From the NCBI RefSeq assembly GCF_014773485.1, contig NZ_JACXBP010000001.1:124001-188000 (forward strand): a DNA stretch of 64,000 bases, given 5' to 3'. The first letter of the stretch is position 1; each line of letters starts with the position of its first letter. Below are positions 1-11,235 of this stretch, piece after piece. A program made the translations under genes and the position numbers. Below the pieces are notes generated by a model. The model did no database searches, had not been told where the DNA came from, and saw nothing but the letters and a program-made list of their open reading frames with translations. Origin of the DNA: Erwinia aphidicola (lineage in GTDB: Bacteria > Pseudomonadota > Gammaproteobacteria > Enterobacterales > Enterobacteriaceae).

Positions 1-321
1 CGGCAGGCTGTTGTTGAGCATGTTAGAGCTGGGTGCCCACGCGTCATTCCAGGTATAACCCCCACCAAGCACCACGATATAAGCGAGCGGCTGCTGATTG
101 TGCCAGGTGGGATAACGATCTTCGATCGGCGCCAGCAGACGATCGGCGACCGGCTGCAGGCTGAGCAGCAGCAGCAAGATCCAGCTGGCGGAGATCAAAA
201 TTTTGCCGCTCTTTTGCCAGCGACTGAACCAGATCAAGAAAATACCCAGCGCCATGATTAACAGCAGCATGGGCAGGGGCAGCAGCAGGCCGCCGAACAC
301 TTTTTTCAGCGCGAAAAGCAT
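1..321 (-). CDS. elyC: ElyC envelope biogenesis factor, N-terminal part
   Basis: The protein starts MLFALKKVFGG and the gene runs off the left edge, so only about 107 residues are visible. Two hydrophobic segments (about residues 11-31 and 39-56) are followed by a periplasmic stretch with YIVVLGGGYTW, the start of the DUF218 domain. E. coli ElyC (YcbC) has the same opening and the same neighbour cmoM on the other strand. ElyC is an inner-membrane protein needed for peptidoglycan and lipid-carrier metabolism at low temperature. The ATG at 321 was chosen because it aligns with the E. coli start; a longer overlapping frame beginning at 355 is a shadow. Identification is from family resemblance and synteny. 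Confidence 0.9.
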   Translation of the reverse strand, partial: MLFALKKVFGGLLLPLPMLLLIMALGIFLIWFSRWQKSGKILISASWILLLLLSLQPVADRLLAPIEDRYPTWHNQQPLAYIVVLGGGYTWNDAWAPSSNMLNNSLP

Positions 322-447
322 GAAAAAGGACTCCTTTTGTCCGAAAAAACGCCACCCGGAAACGAAGCGATGACTGAGAGGTTCATTTATTGCCAGTGTA
401 TGCCAAAATACCCGACTGAATCACGCCTGAACGCTGGAGCTGCCTGT

Positions 448-1233
448 ATGCAGGATCGCAACTTTGATGATATCGCAGAAAAGTTTTCACAAAATATATA
501 CGGTACCACCAAAGGCCGCATTCGCCAGGCGATCCTCTGGCAGGATCTCGACGCGCTGCTGAGTACCTTTCCTGCCCGGCCGCTTGCGGTGCTTGATGCG
601 GGCGGCGGGGAAGGGCAGACCGGCTGCGGCATGGCAGAGCGTGGTCATCAGGTGCTGCTGTGCGACGTATCGGAGGAGATGATCGGCCGCGCCAGCCGCT
701 TAGCGCTGGAAAAAGGTGTGAGCGGCAACATGCAATTTAAACAAATTAGCGCTCAGCAGGTCGTGCAACATTTGGATAAGCCGGTTGATCTGGTATTGTT
801 TCACGCTGTACTGGAATGGGTAGCCGAACCGCAACAGGTGCTGGCCGCTTTGTATGATGCGCTGAAGCCCGGAGGCGTGCTGTCGCTGATGTTTTATAAC
901 GTCAACGGCCTGCTGATGCAGACCATGGTGCTGGGCAATTTCGGCTATCTGCAGGCAGGCTTAAGCAAACGCAAAAAGAAAACCCTGTCCCCGGACTACC
1001 CGCGCGATCCGCAGCAGGTTTATGCCTGGCTTGAGGCGTGCGGCTTTACTATTGAAACGAAAACCGGCATCCGGGTTTTCCACGACTATCTGCGGGATAA
1101 AACCAAGCAGAGTGAGCGGTTTGATGAAGTTCTGGCGCTGGAAAAGCAGTATTGCCGCCAGGAGCCGTTTTTGAGTTTAGGGCGTTACATCCACGTCACA
1201 GCGCGGAAACCCATTCAGAAGGACGAACTATGA
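448..1233 (+). CDS. cmoM: tRNA carboxymethyluridine methyltransferase CmoM
   Basis: The 261-residue protein starts [19 protein letters not shown], as E. coli CmoM (SmtA) does. It is a class I SAM methyltransferase with the glycine-rich motif [10 protein letters not shown] near residue 50. CmoM methylates 5-carboxymethoxyuridine at the wobble position of some tRNAs. The reading frame is open further upstream to 337, but the ATG at 448 matches the family start. The stop codon overlaps the mukF start in an ATGA arrangement, so translation of the condensin genes is probably coupled to cmoM. The same coupling is known in E. coli. Confidence 0.93.
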   Translation: MQDRNFDDIAEKFSQNIYGTTKGRIRQAILWQDLDALLSTFPARPLAVLDAGGGEGQTGCGMAERGHQVLLCDVSEEMIGRASRLALEKGVSGNMQFKQISAQQVVQHLDKPVDLVLFHAVLEWVAEPQQVLAALYDALKPGGVLSLMFYNVNGLLMQTMVLGNFGYLQAGLSKRKKKTLSPDYPRDPQQVYAWLEACGFTIETKTGIRVFHDYLRDKTKQSERFDEVLALEKQYCRQEPFLSLGRYIHVTARKPIQKDEL

Positions 1234-2552
1234 GTGATTTTTCCCAGACTGTACCGGAACTGGTGGCCTGGGCGCGAAAAAATGATTTTTCCGTCACGTT
1301 GCCGACCGAACGTCTGGCTTTTTTGCTGGCGATTGCCACCCTCAACGGGGAGCGCATGGATGGCGAAATGAGTGAAGGCGAGCTGATTGACGCCTTCCGC
1401 CACGTCAGCGATGGCTTTGAGCAGACCAGCGAAACGGTGCTGGTTCGCGCCAACAATGCCATCAACGATATGGTACGCCAGCGCCTGATCAACCGCTTTA
1501 CCAGCGAACACTCCGAAGGTAATGCTATCTATCGCCTGACGCCGTTGGGGATCGGCATTACCGATTACTACATCCGCCAGCGCGAGTTCTCCACGCTGCG
1601 CCTGTCGATGCAGCTGTCGATCGTCGCCGGTGAGCTGAAGCGCGCCGCCGACGCCGCCGATGAAGATGGCGATGAGTTCCACTGGCACCGCAACGTATTC
1701 GCGCCGCTGAAATACTCCGTGGCGGAAATTTTCGACAGTATCGATATTACGCAGCGCATCATGGATGAGCAGCAGCAGGCGGTAAAAGACGATATCGCGC
1801 AGCTGCTGAACAAAGACTGGCGCGCGGCGATCTCCAGCTGTGAGCTGCTGCTGAACGAAACTTCCGGCACGCTGCGCGAATTGCAGGATACGCTCGAGGC
1901 CGCGGGCGATAAGCTGCAGGCCAATCTGCTGCGCATCCAGGATGCGACGATGAACAGCCCGGATCTGGGGTTTGTCGACAAGCTGGTTTTTGACCTGCAA
2001 AACAAGCTCGACCGTATTATCAGCTGGGGCCAGCAGGCTATCGATCTGTGGATTGGCTACGATCGCCACGTCCATAAATTTATCCGTACCGCCATCGATA
2101 TGGATAAAAACCGCGTCTTCGCCCAGCGGCTGCGCGTCTCGGTGCAGAACTATTTTGAGATGCCGTGGGCGCTCACCTATGCCAATGCCGAGCGCCTGTA
2201 CGATATGCGCGATGAAGAGCTGGCACTGCGTAATGAAGAAGTCACCGGTGAACTGCCGTCAGAGCTGGAGTACGAAGAGTTTAATGAGATCCGCGAACAG
2301 CTGGCGGCAATGATTGAAGAGGCGCTGGCGATCTACAAAGCGCAGCAGAAGCCGCTGGATCTCGGCGCCGTGATGCGCGAATACCTGACACAATACCCGC
2401 GCGTGCGTCACTTCGACGTGGCGAGAATTGTCGTCGATCAGGCCGTGCGCTTAGGCGTGGCCGAAGCAGATTTCTCCGGTTTGTCCGCTGAGTGGCAGAC
2501 CATTAATGATTACGGAGCCAAGGTGCAGGCACATGTCATCGACAAATATTGA
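1230..2552 (+). CDS. mukF: MukF kleisin subunit of the MukBEF condensin
   Basis: The 440 residues equal the length of E. coli MukF. MukF is the kleisin that bridges the MukB heads and recruits MukE dimers, and the complex organises and segregates the chromosome. The N-terminal part is a winged-helix dimerisation domain, the middle is long helices, and the C-terminal winged-helix domain contacts the MukB head. The start at 1230 overlaps the cmoM stop by four bases, and the last 20 bases overlap mukE, so the three genes plus mukB form one translationally coupled operon. No irregularity was seen. Confidence 0.96.
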   Translation: MSDFSQTVPELVAWARKNDFSVTLPTERLAFLLAIATLNGERMDGEMSEGELIDAFRHVSDGFEQTSETVLVRANNAINDMVRQRLINRFTSEHSEGNAIYRLTPLGIGITDYYIRQREFSTLRLSMQLSIVAGELKRAADAADEDGDEFHWHRNVFAPLKYSVAEIFDSIDITQRIMDEQQQAVKDDIAQLLNKDWRAAISSCELLLNETSGTLRELQDTLEAAGDKLQANLLRIQDATMNSPDLGFVDKLVFDLQNKLDRIISWGQQAIDLWIGYDRHVHKFIRTAIDMDKNRVFAQRLRVSVQNYFEMPWALTYANAERLYDMRDEELALRNEEVTGELPSELEYEEFNEIREQLAAMIEEALAIYKAQQKPLDLGAVMREYLTQYPRVRHFDVARIVVDQAVRLGVAEADFSGLSAEWQTINDYGAKVQAHVIDKY

Positions 2553-3258
2553 ACAAGTGATGCCGGTTAAGCTGGCCCAGGCCCTGGCTAACCCGATTTT
2601 TCCGGCGCTGGACAGCCAGTTACGTGCAGGCCGTCATATCGGCATCGATGAGTTAGATCAGCACGCCTTCCTGATGGATTATCAGGAATTTCTCGAAGAG
2701 TTTTACGCGCGCTACAACGTGGAGCTAATCCGCGCCCCGGAAGGTTTCTTCTACCTGCGCCCGCGCTCCACCACCCTTATCCCGCGTTCGGTGCTGTCCG
2801 AGCTGGATATGATGGTCGGTAAAATTCTCTGCTATCTCTACCTCAGCCCGGAACGTCTGGCCAATGAAGGGATCTTCAGCCAGCAGGAGCTGCATGATGA
2901 GCTGATGTCGCTGGCCGATGAAGGCAGGCTGCTGAAGCTGGTTAACCAGCGCTCGACCGGCTCTGACCTTGACCGCCAGAAGCTGCAGGAAAAAATGCGC
3001 GCCTCATTAAACCGCCTGCGCCGCCTCGGTATGGTGTGGTTTATGGGCAACGACAGCAGCAAATTCCGCATCACTGAATCCGTGTTTCGCTTCGGTGCCG
3101 ACGTGCGCAGCGGTGATGATGCCCGTGAAGCGCAGCTGCGCCTGATCCGTGACGGTGAAGCGATGCAGCTTGACGGCGGGCTGGCGCTGGCAGATGAAAC
3201 CGACGACGGCGAAAGTACGGCAGAACGTAACCAGCCGGACGGCGGAGAGGAAGAATAA
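2533..3258 (+). CDS. mukE: MukE accessory subunit of the MukBEF condensin
   Basis: The 241 residues start [18 protein letters not shown], nearly identical to E. coli MukE (234 residues). MukE is a dimeric winged-helix (KITE-type) protein that binds the MukF linker and modulates MukB ATPase activity. The frame is open to an ATG nine codons earlier at 2506, inside mukF, but the family start is at 2533. The acidic tail is a few residues longer than in E. coli. The stop is immediately followed by the mukB ATG at 3259. Confidence 0.95.
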   Translation: MSSTNIEQVMPVKLAQALANPIFPALDSQLRAGRHIGIDELDQHAFLMDYQEFLEEFYARYNVELIRAPEGFFYLRPRSTTLIPRSVLSELDMMVGKILCYLYLSPERLANEGIFSQQELHDELMSLADEGRLLKLVNQRSTGSDLDRQKLQEKMRASLNRLRRLGMVWFMGNDSSKFRITESVFRFGADVRSGDDAREAQLRLIRDGEAMQLDGGLALADETDDGESTAERNQPDGGEEE

Positions 3259-6200
3259 ATGATTGAACGTGGAAAGTTTCGCTCACTGACGCTGATTAAC
3301 TGGAACGGTTTCTTTGCCCGTACCTTTGACCTCGACGAGCTGGTGACTACGCTGTCGGGTGGTAACGGAGCCGGGAAGTCGACCACCATGGCGGCCTTTA
3401 TCACCGCGCTGATCCCCGACCTGACGCTGCTGCACTTCCGTAACACCACCGAAGCGGGCGCCACATCGGGTTCTCGTGATAAAGGCCTGCACGGTAAGCT
3501 GCGCCCCGGCGTGTGCTACGCCGCGCTGGACGTGATGAACTCACGTCACGAGCGCGTGATTGTCGGCGTGCGCCTGCAGCAGGTTGCCGGCCGCGACCGC
3601 AAAGTGGACATTAAACCTTTCAGCATCCACGGCCTGCCGACGTCGATTAACCCGACTGAAATTCTCACCGAAACGGTGAATGCGCGCCAGGCACGGGTGC
3701 TGCCGCTCAGCGAGCTGAAGGAGAAATTCGAAAGTAGCGAGAGCGTACAGTTCAAACAGTACAACTCGATTACCGATTACCACTCGGTGATGTTCGATCT
3801 CGGTATCGTGGCGCGCCGCCTGCGCTCTGCCGCCGACCGCAGCAAATATTACCGCCTGATTGAGGCCTCGCTGTACGGCGGGATCTCCAGCGCAATTACC
3901 CGCTCGCTGCGTGACTACCTGCTGCCGGAAAACAGCGGGGTGCGTAAAGCCTTCCAGGATATGGAAGCGGCGCTGCGTGAAAACCGCATGACGCTGGAAG
4001 CGATCCGCGTCACCCAGTCCGACCGCGACCTGTTTAAGCACCTGATTTCCGAAGCGACCAGCTACGTGGCCGCAGACTATATGCGCCATGCTAACGAGCG
4101 CCGCATTCACCTCGATGCTGCGATGGTGGTGCGTAACGACCTGTTCACCAGCCGTAAGCAGCTGGCCGCGGAGCAGTATCGTTCGGTCGAGATGGCGCGT
4201 GAGCTGGCCGAACATAACGGCGCAGAGAGCGATCTGGAAACCGATTATCAGGCCGCCAGCGATCACCTCAACCTGGTGCAAACCGCGCTGCGTCAGCAGG
4301 AAAAAATTGACCGCTATGATGCCGATCTCGAAGAGCTGACCTTCCGCCTGGAAGAGCAGAACGAAGTGGTGGCTGAAGCGCGTGAGCTGCAGGAAGAACA
4401 TGAAGCGCGCAGCGAAGCGGCTGAGCTGGAAGTCGACGAGCTGAAAAGCCAGCTGGCTGACTATCAGCAGGCGCTGGACGTGCAGCAGACCCGCGCTATC
4501 CAGTACCAGCAGGCATTGACCGCGTTGCAGCGGGCGAAAGAGATCTGCCAGCTGAGCGACCTTAGCGTTGATAACGCTGAAGAGTGGCAGGAAACTTTCC
4601 AGGCGAAAGAGCAGGAAGTGACCAGTAAGCTACTGATGCTGGAGCAGAAAATGAGCGTGGCGCAGGCCGCGCACAGCCAGTTTGAACAGGCTTTCGAGCT
4701 GGTAACCAAAATTGCCGGGCCGGTCAGCCGCAGCGAAGCCTGGCAGGTCGGTCGCGATCTGCTGCGCGATGCGGGCAACCAGCGCTATCACGCTGAACAG
4801 CTGCAGCCGCTGCGTAGCCGCATTAACGAACTTGAGCAGCGCCTGCGCGAACAGCAGGATGCCGAGCGCCTGCTGAGCGAGTTCTGCAAGCGCCACGGTA
4901 AGCAGGTCGATGCTGAAGAGCTGGAAGCCCTGCAGTATGAGCTGGAAGCGCAGATTGAGCAGCTGAGCGACAGCGTATCCGACGCCGGTGAGCGCCGCAT
5001 GAACATGCGCCAGGAGCTGGAACAGCTGCGCGAGCGTATTGCCCGCCTGACTAAACAGGCGCCGCAGTGGCTGGCCGCACAGGAGATCCTTTCCCAACTC
5101 AGCGAGCAGACTGGGCAGGCGCTGGAAAACAGCCAGCAGGTTACCGAATTTATGCAGCAGCTGCTGGAGCGCGAGCGCGAAACCACGGTTGAGCGTGATG
5201 AAGTCTCTGCCCGCAAGCGTGAAATTGAGCAGCAGATCGAGCGTCTCAGCCAGCCTGGCGGTGCCGAAGATCCCCGTCTTAACAACCTCGCTGAGCGCTT
5301 TGGCGGCGTGCTGCTGTCCGAAATTTATGACGATGTCACCATCGACGATGCGCCGTACTTCTCCGCGCTTTACGGCCCGGCGCGCCATGGAATTGTCGTC
5401 CCGGACCTGTCACGGGTACGTGAGTTGCTCGACGGCATGGATGACTGCCCGGAAGATCTCTATCTGATTGAAGGGGACCCGCAGTCGTTTGATGACAGCG
5501 TGTTCAACGTTGAAGAGCTGGAAAAAGCGGTGGTGGTCAAGGCCAGCGATCGCCAGTGGCGCTATTCACGCTTCCCGAAAGTGCCGCTGTTTGGCCGTGC
5601 GGCGCGTGAGAATCAGCTGGAGCTGCTGCAAACCGAGCGGGAAGGCCTGGCCGAGCGCTACGCCACGCTGTCGTTTGACGTGCAGAAAACCCAGCGTCTG
5701 CACCAGTCCTTCAGCCGCTTTATCGGCAGCCACCTCGCCGTGGCCTTTGAGTCCGATCCGGAAGCGGAAATGCGCCTGCTGAACAATCGCCGCACGGAAG
5801 TTGAGCGCGCGCTGAGCAGCCATGAAAGCGAAAACCAGCAGCAGCGCCAGCAGTTTGACCAGGCGAAAGAGGGCGTAGCTCAGCTTAACCGCCTGATGCC
5901 GCGCGTCAGCCTGCTGCTGGATGATTCCCTGCGCGACCGTTACGAAGAGATTCTGGAAAAGCTGGATGAAGCGCAGGAAGCCGCACGCTTTATCCAGCAG
6001 CACGGCGCTCAGCTGGCGAAGCTGGAGCCGATCCTTTCCGTGTTGCAAAGCGACCCGGAACAGCATGAACAGCTGAAGTTGGATTATCAGCAGGCGCAGC
6101 AGCAGCAGCGCGATGCCCGTCAGCAGGCGTTTGCCCTGACGGAAGTGGTACAGCGCCGCGCGCACTTTGGCTATACCGACTCCGCAGGCATGCTCGACGG

Positions 6201-7707
6201 TAACAGCGATCTCAACGAGAAGCTGCGTCAGCGCCTGGAGCATGCCGAGGCTGAACGTGCGCGTGCCCGCGACCAGCTGCGCCAGCATCAGGCCCAGCTG
6301 ACGCAGTATTCTCAGCTGCTGGCCACGCTGAAAAGCTCCTATGACGCCAAGCGCGACATTCTGAAAGAGCTGCAGCAGGAGATGCAGGACATTGGCGTAC
6401 AGGCTGACTCCAGTGCCGAAGAGCGTGCGCGTATGCGCCGTGATGAACTGTATAGCGCCCTGAGCAATAATCGTGCCCGCCGTAATCAGCTGGAAAAACA
6501 GCTGACCTTCTGTGAAGCCGAAATGGATGCGCTGCAGAAAAAACTGCGCCGCCTGGAACGTGAATACCAGGTGGGCCGCGAGCAGGTCGTCAGTGCTAAA
6601 GCGGGCTGGGTGGCGGTACTGCGCCTGGTGAAAGACAACGGAGTCGAGCGTCGACTGCATCGCCGTGAGCTGGCGTATCTTGGCGGGGACGAGCTGCGTT
6701 CAATGTCGGATAAGGCGCTGGGTGCGCTGCGTCTGGCGGTAGCGGATAACGAACATCTGCGCGATGTATTGCGTCTGTCGGAAGATCCTAAACGTCCTGA
6801 GCGTAAAATTCAGTTCTTTATCGCCGTATATCAGCACCTGCGCGAGCGTATCCGTCAGGATATCATCCGCACGGATGACCCGGTCGAAGCCATCGAGCAG
6901 ATGGAGATCGAACTGAATCGTCTGACCGAAGAGTTAACCGCACGTGAGCAGATGCTGGCGATCAGCTCGCGCAGCGTAGCGAACATTATTCGTAAAACCA
7001 TTCAGCGCGAGCAGAATCGTATCCGCCAGCTGAACCAGGGCTTGCAGGCCGTCAGCTTTGGCCAGGTGAAAAGTGTGCGTCTGAACGTCAACGTGCGCGA
7101 GGCCCACTCCACCCTGCTTGACGTTCTGTCAGAACAGCATGAGCAGCATCAGGATCTGTTTAAAAGCAATCGCCTGACCTTCTCGGAAGCGCTGGCGAAA
7201 CTCTATCAGCGCCTGAACCCGCAGATCGATATGGGGCAGCGCACGCCGCAAACTATCGGTGAGGAGCTGCTCGATTACCGTAACTATCTGGAAATGGAAG
7301 TTGAAGTTAACCGTGGTTCCGACGGCTGGCTGCGCGCTGAGAGTGGTGCACTGTCGACCGGTGAAGCTATCGGTACCGGGATGTCCATTCTGGTCATGGT
7401 GGTGCAGAGCTGGGAAGAGGAGTCACGCCGCCTGCGCGGAAAAGATATCTCGCCTTGCCGACTGCTGTTCCTCGACGAAGCGGCGCGTCTGGATGCCAAA
7501 TCCATCGCTACGCTGTTCGAACTGTGTGACCGTCTGGAAATGCAGCTGATCATCGCGGCGCCTGAAAACATCAGCCCGGAAAAGGGGACGACCTATAAGC
7601 TGGTGCGTAAGGTGTTTAATAATACTGAGCATGTTCATGTGGTGGGGCTGCGCGGCTTCGCTGCCGAGCCGACGGTGACCAGCAATGGCGCCGAAGCTGA
7701 GGCATAA
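3259..7707 (+). CDS. mukB: MukB SMC-like chromosome condensin ATPase
   Basis: A 1482-residue SMC-like protein, close to the E. coli length of about 1486. The Walker A motif GGNGAGKS is at residues 34-41. Long coiled-coil arms flank a central hinge (about 640-800). The signature motif [10 protein letters not shown] (near 1363) and Walker B RLLFLDEA (near 1400) lie in the C-terminal head. MukB dimerises through the hinge, entraps DNA with MukF and MukE, and binds topoisomerase IV and MatP; matP itself lies 31 kb away in this window. It is the last gene of the cmoM-mukF-mukE-mukB operon, and a hairpin terminator follows. Confidence 0.97.
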   Translation: MIERGKFRSLTLINWNGFFARTFDLDELVTTLSGGNGAGKSTTMAAFITALIPDLTLLHFRNTTEAGATSGSRDKGLHGKLRPGVCYAALDVMNSRHERVIVGVRLQQVAGRDRKVDIKPFSIHGLPTSINPTEILTETVNARQARVLPLSELKEKFESSESVQFKQYNSITDYHSVMFDLGIVARRLRSAADRSKYYRLIEASLYGGISSAITRSLRDYLLPENSGVRKAFQDMEAALRENRMTLEAIRVTQSDRDLFKHLISEATSYVAADYMRHANERRIHLDAAMVVRNDLFTSRKQLAAEQYRSVEMARELAEHNGAESDLETDYQAASDHLNLVQTALRQQEKIDRYDADLEELTFRLEEQNEVVAEARELQEEHEARSEAAELEVDELKSQLADYQQALDVQQTRAIQYQQALTALQRAKEICQLSDLSVDNAEEWQETFQAKEQEVTSKLLMLEQKMSVAQAAHSQFEQAFELVTKIAGPVSRSEAWQVGRDLLRDAGNQRYHAEQLQPLRSRINELEQRLREQQDAERLLSEFCKRHGKQVDAEELEALQYELEAQIEQLSDSVSDAGERRMNMRQELEQLRERIARLTKQAPQWLAAQEILSQLSEQTGQALENSQQVTEFMQQLLERERETTVERDEVSARKREIEQQIERLSQPGGAEDPRLNNLAERFGGVLLSEIYDDVTIDDAPYFSALYGPARHGIVVPDLSRVRELLDGMDDCPEDLYLIEGDPQSFDDSVFNVEELEKAVVVKASDRQWRYSRFPKVPLFGRAARENQLELLQTEREGLAERYATLSFDVQKTQRLHQSFSRFIGSHLAVAFESDPEAEMRLLNNRRTEVERALSSHESENQQQRQQFDQAKEGVAQLNRLMPRVSLLLDDSLRDRYEEILEKLDEAQEAARFIQQHGAQLAKLEPILSVLQSDPEQHEQLKLDYQQAQQQQRDARQQAFALTEVVQRRAHFGYTDSAGMLDGNSDLNEKLRQRLEHAEAERARARDQLRQHQAQLTQYSQLLATLKSSYDAKRDILKELQQEMQDIGVQADSSAEERARMRRDELYSALSNNRARRNQLEKQLTFCEAEMDALQKKLRRLEREYQVGREQVVSAKAGWVAVLRLVKDNGVERRLHRRELAYLGGDELRSMSDKALGALRLAVADNEHLRDVLRLSEDPKRPERKIQFFIAVYQHLRERIRQDIIRTDDPVEAIEQMEIELNRLTEELTAREQMLAISSRSVANIIRKTIQREQNRIRQLNQGLQAVSFGQVKSVRLNVNVREAHSTLLDVLSEQHEQHQDLFKSNRLTFSEALAKLYQRLNPQIDMGQRTPQTIGEELLDYRNYLEMEVEVNRGSDGWLRAESGALSTGEAIGTGMSILVMVVQSWEEESRRLRGKDISPCRLLFLDEAARLDAKSIATLFELCDRLEMQLIIAAPENISPEKGTTYKLVRKVFNNTEHVHVVGLRGFAAEPTVTSNGAEAEA

Positions 7708-7776
7708 TCCTGGACTAAAAATATAAAAAATGATGGCGTGCAGTGGTAAAATCTCTGCTGCCAGATTACTCTGGAT

Positions 7777-7821
7777 AACGGCATTTGCAACGGAAGAGGC
7801 AGATGCCGTTTTCTGTTTCTA
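7777..7821 (+). terminator. Terminator after mukB
   Basis: A 12-base stem (7777-7788 with 7799-7810, one G-T wobble) with a 10-base loop is followed by a T-rich stretch. It lies 70 bases past the mukB stop and before ldtD, so it probably ends the muk operon transcript. Confidence 0.75.
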
Positions 7822-7885
7822 TACTTATAACAATGACTAACTGCTGCTGTTCTTCGATTCAGCTGGCTTACACAGGGGGCAAGGG

Positions 7886-9739
7886 ATGTTGCTGAAGAAA
7901 TCGTTATCCGCTCAGGCCGTTGCGCTTGGCTACTGTTTGATGTTCGGACTGACATACATGTCCCCCGCAGCGGCAGGTATTCCACCTGTTTCCGCACCTG
8001 CGTCATCGACCGTTAGCGTGGTTCAAAGCCAGGCACAAATCAGTGCGGCTTTCCCTCATGGGAGCACGCCGTTTTATTTGAAGAATCTCACCCCACTGTA
8101 TGCCGCAAACGGTATGCGTCCGATGTGGCAGGATCAACAGGCCGTGCAGCAGTTCCAGCAGCAGCTGGCTGAGGTTGCGCTTTCCGGCGTGCAGCCGCAA
8201 TTTACCCGCTGGGTCAAACAGCTGACCGATCCGCAAATTAGCGGGCTGGCGCGTGATGTGGTGCTGTCTGACGCCATGTTGGGCTATCTGCAATTCACCT
8301 CCAATGTGCCGAGCAAGGGTGAAGTCTGGCTGTATAGCAATGCCCCTTACAAGATGGAAGCGCCGTCAATGGCGGCGATCAATCAGTGGCAGCGCGCATT
8401 GGCGCAGGGCAATCTTAGCGGCTTTGTGCAGTCCCTGGCCCCGCAGCACCCGCAATATGCCCTGATGCATCAGGCGCTGAAAACCCTGCTGGCGGACGCG
8501 CGCCCGTGGCCGCAGCTGCGGGATAAACAAACGTTAAAACCGGGGCAGGTGAGTGATGATGTTCCGGCGCTGCGCGACATTTTACAGCGCACCGGCATGA
8601 TGTCTGCCGCCAATGAACCGCCGAAACCGACTGCCGAAGTGGTCGGAGCCGTGGATGCCCCGCTGGTGCATGACGATGATAACGCACAGCCGGATGCTGT
8701 CGTGCCGCAGCAGCGAGATACCAACGCGGTTGTCAGCCCGTCTGCCACTGCCACCACGGATATTCCCCCACCAGCAGTGCCGAATAACGTCGGTAACGTG
8801 CAGGGCGAGGCTATCCCGGTCAATGCTGACAATATCTACACGCCACAGCTGGTTGAGGCGCTGAAACGCTTCCAGCGCTGGCAGGGGTTGGAAGCGGATG
8901 GCGCAATTGGCACGCGCACCCGCGAGTGGTTAAACGTCTCGCCGCAGCAGCGTGCTTCGCTGCTGGCGCTGAACATTCAGCGTTTGCGTCTGCTACCCGA
9001 TGATATGCACAACGGCATCATGGTGAATATCCCGAACTACTCGCTGGCTTACTACGTTAACGGCAGCGAGATTTTATCCTCGCGGGTGATTGTTGGCCGC
9101 CCGGACCGTAAAACGCCGTTGATGCGCAGCGCGCTAAACAATGTGGTACTCAACCCGCCGTGGAATGTGCCGACCACGCTGGTGCGCAAAGATATTGTGC
9201 CGAAGGTGAAGCAGGATCCGATGTACCTGTATAAACACGGTTATACGCTGCTGTCAGGCTGGAGCAGCGATGCGCAGGTGATCGACCCATCAATGATTGA
9301 CTGGAGTATGGTTTCGGCCGCCTCGTTCCCGTATCGCATCCGCCAGGCTCCGGGGGCCACCAACTCGTTAGGGCGCTACAAGTTTAATATGCCAAGCTCG
9401 GACGCCATCTATCTGCACGACACGCCTAATCACGGCCTGTTTCAGAAAGATATTCGCGCGCTCAGCTCAGGCTGCGTGCGCGTGAACCGCGCCTCGGACC
9501 TCGCTAACCTGCTGTTGCAGGATGTGGGCTGGGATGGCTCGCGCATCAGCAGCACCCTGAAACAGGGCGAAACGCGCTTTGTTTCGATCCGCCACCGCAT
9601 TCCGGTCAATCTCTATTACCTGACCGCCTGGGTAGCAGATGACGGTCAGCCGCAGTTTCGTACAGATATTTACAATTATGATATGACGGCGCGCTCAGGC
9701 ACTCAGGTGCTGACGCAGGCTGGTCAATTATTGCTCTAA
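7886..9739 (+). CDS. ldtD: L,D-transpeptidase LdtD (YcbB)
   Basis: The 617-residue periplasmic enzyme (E. coli 615) makes 3-3 crosslinks between meso-diaminopimelate residues of peptidoglycan. An N-terminal signal segment spans about residues 1-30. A peptidoglycan-binding domain lies near 318-350 ([15 protein letters not shown]). The YkuD catalytic domain spans about 375-560, with H511 and the SSGCVRV motif placing the catalytic cysteine at 530. Residues about 243-312 form a proline-, alanine- and aspartate-rich low-complexity segment before the binding domain. The next gene encodes a hydrolase for the same bond type. Family and synteny match E. coli. Confidence 0.95.
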   Translation: MLLKKSLSAQAVALGYCLMFGLTYMSPAAAGIPPVSAPASSTVSVVQSQAQISAAFPHGSTPFYLKNLTPLYAANGMRPMWQDQQAVQQFQQQLAEVALSGVQPQFTRWVKQLTDPQISGLARDVVLSDAMLGYLQFTSNVPSKGEVWLYSNAPYKMEAPSMAAINQWQRALAQGNLSGFVQSLAPQHPQYALMHQALKTLLADARPWPQLRDKQTLKPGQVSDDVPALRDILQRTGMMSAANEPPKPTAEVVGAVDAPLVHDDDNAQPDAVVPQQRDTNAVVSPSATATTDIPPPAVPNNVGNVQGEAIPVNADNIYTPQLVEALKRFQRWQGLEADGAIGTRTREWLNVSPQQRASLLALNIQRLRLLPDDMHNGIMVNIPNYSLAYYVNGSEILSSRVIVGRPDRKTPLMRSALNNVVLNPPWNVPTTLVRKDIVPKVKQDPMYLYKHGYTLLSGWSSDAQVIDPSMIDWSMVSAASFPYRIRQAPGATNSLGRYKFNMPSSDAIYLHDTPNHGLFQKDIRALSSGCVRVNRASDLANLLLQDVGWDGSRISSTLKQGETRFVSIRHRIPVNLYYLTAWVADDGQPQFRTDIYNYDMTARSGTQVLTQAGQLLL

Positions 9740-9926
9740 TTGTTGATTATCCAGCAGTTCCGCCCGCGGGGAGTTCTCCGCTCAGTTGGCAGGCGCAGCG
9801 GCGTTGAGTGCGATCTCTGCGTCACACTCCACTGCGCCGGGTTGACGGATGTTTTCTCCCCCGGTAAGGTTCGGACGGTGCAGTAAATGCATCGTTCCGA
9901 ATACTTCAGCCAGGTAATACAGATTC

Positions 9927-10475
9927 ATGGATAAATTTGACTCAAATCGTCGTAAGTGGTTAGCACTGGGCGGCGCTGCACTCGGTGTGGCACTTCTTCC
10001 CGGACAGGCTTTTGCCTCGCTCTCTACTGCTCGTCCTCGTGTGCTGACCCTCAGCAACCTCAACACCGGTGAAAGCCTCAAAACTGAGTTTTTCAATGGA
10101 AAAAGTTACGACAAGGATGAATTAGCGCGCCTGAATCACTTTTTCCGTGACTACCGGGCCAACAAAAGTAAGAACATCGATCCCCACCTGTTCGATCAGC
10201 TTTACCGCCTGCAGACCATGCTTGATACGCGCAAACCCGTGCAGTTAATCTCCGGTTACCGTTCGCTGGCGACCAACAACTCGCTGCGTTCGCACAGCAA
10301 AGGCGTGGCAAAGCACAGCTACCACACCCTGGGTCAGGCAATGGATTTCCACATTGAAGGAATTTCGTTAAGCAATATTCGCAAAGCTGCGCTTTCGCTA
10401 CGTGCAGGCGGTGTAGGATACTACCCGAGCAGTAACTTTGTGCATATTGATACCGGTCCGGTACGGAACTGGTAA
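9927..10475 (+). CDS. mepK: Murein endopeptidase MepK (YcbK)
   Basis: The 182-residue M15-like (DUF882) peptidase has a twin-arginine-type signal: NRRKWLALGG followed by a hydrophobic stretch and a cleavage region near AFASL. Zinc-binding candidates are visible in SHSKGVAKHSYHTLGQAMDFH and in FVHID close to the C-terminus. In E. coli this protein cleaves 3-3 crosslinks, the product of LdtD encoded just upstream. The 187-base gap to ldtD has no clear terminator, so both may share some transcription. Assignment rests on homology and context. Confidence 0.92.
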   Translation: MDKFDSNRRKWLALGGAALGVALLPGQAFASLSTARPRVLTLSNLNTGESLKTEFFNGKSYDKDELARLNHFFRDYRANKSKNIDPHLFDQLYRLQTMLDTRKPVQLISGYRSLATNNSLRSHSKGVAKHSYHTLGQAMDFHIEGISLSNIRKAALSLRAGGVGYYPSSNFVHIDTGPVRNW

Positions 10476-10518
10476 AAACGAAATTCCGGGCACCTGTGGT
10501 GGCCGGTAACGGAGAGTT

Positions 10519-11148
10519 ATGGACTATCACATTATCCCGGTCACCGCGTTCGCTCAGAACTGTTCGGTGATTTGGTGTGCGGAAACTCGCGAAGCCGCGC
10601 TGGTGGACCCGGGCGGTGACGCGGAGAAAATCAAACGAGAAGTCGCTGATTTGGGCGTTAAGCTCACCCAGATCCTGTTGACGCACGGCCATCTTGACCA
10701 TGTTGGTGCCGCCGCCGAGCTGGCAGAGCATTATCAGCTGCCCATTATTGGCCCACATATCGCCGATAAATTCTGGCTGGACGCGCTGCCAACGCAGAGT
10801 GAAATGTTTGGCTTTGCCACTTGCCCACCGCTGACGCCGGATCGCTGGCTGGAAGAGGGGGAGACGATAACCGTGGGCAATACCCCGCTTGAAATCCTGC
10901 TGTGCCCTGGCCATACGCCGGGGCATATCGTCTTCTTTGACCGCGCAGGCCGCCTGCTGGTTTCTGGCGATGTGATTTTCAACGGCGGGGTCGGGCGTTC
11001 AGACTTCCCTCAGGGCAGCCACAGCGACCTGATTGCCTCCATTCACCACAAACTCCTGCCGCTGGGTGACGATGTGACCTTTATCGCAGGTCACGGCCCG
11101 ATGTCGACGCTCGGGCGTGAACGTATCAGCAACCCGTTCCTGCAATAG
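10519..11148 (+). CDS. gloC: Glyoxalase II-type hydrolase GloC (YcbL)
   Basis: A 209-residue metallo-beta-lactamase-fold protein with the metal-binding motif THGHLDHVG near residue 56 and later histidines in CPGHTPGH and AGHGP. E. coli YcbL (215 residues) is a type II glyoxalase II that hydrolyses S-lactoylglutathione in methylglyoxal detoxification. The methylglyoxal-producing enzyme gene mgsA is also in this window, but distant. The start at 10519 is preceded by GGAGAGTT, a reasonable ribosome-binding site. The gene lies 43 bases after mepK and ends at a strong terminator. Confidence 0.92.
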   Translation: MDYHIIPVTAFAQNCSVIWCAETREAALVDPGGDAEKIKREVADLGVKLTQILLTHGHLDHVGAAAELAEHYQLPIIGPHIADKFWLDALPTQSEMFGFATCPPLTPDRWLEEGETITVGNTPLEILLCPGHTPGHIVFFDRAGRLLVSGDVIFNGGVGRSDFPQGSHSDLIASIHHKLLPLGDDVTFIAGHGPMSTLGRERISNPFLQ

Positions 11149-11160
11149 CCGCATTGAAAA

Positions 11161-11192
11161 AAGGGGGCGACCGCAAAAACGGTCGCCCCCTT
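11161..11192. terminator. Bidirectional terminator between gloC and aspC
   Basis: A perfect 13-base stem (11161-11173 with 11180-11192) has a six-base loop. A-rich sequence precedes it, but only a short T run follows. It sits between the convergent ends of gloC and aspC. Confidence 0.75.
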
Positions 11193-11201
11193 CAATGTAA
11201 A

Positions 11202-11226
11202 GGCTGACCCTTAGTGCCGGTCAGCC
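11202..11226 (-). terminator. Possible aspC terminator hairpin
   Basis: An 8-base perfect inverted repeat (11202-11209 with 11219-11226) lies 10 bases past the aspC stop. On the reverse strand it is followed by a short TTTACATT. It is weaker than the neighbouring hairpin at 11161 and may act with it. Confidence 0.5.
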
Positions 11227-11235
11227 CTCTCTCAT

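Noticed and set aside
4630..6660. Long reverse-strand open frames inside mukB
   Set aside because: They are shadows caused by the high GC and coiled-coil codon pattern of mukB on the other strand; no domains or starts support them.
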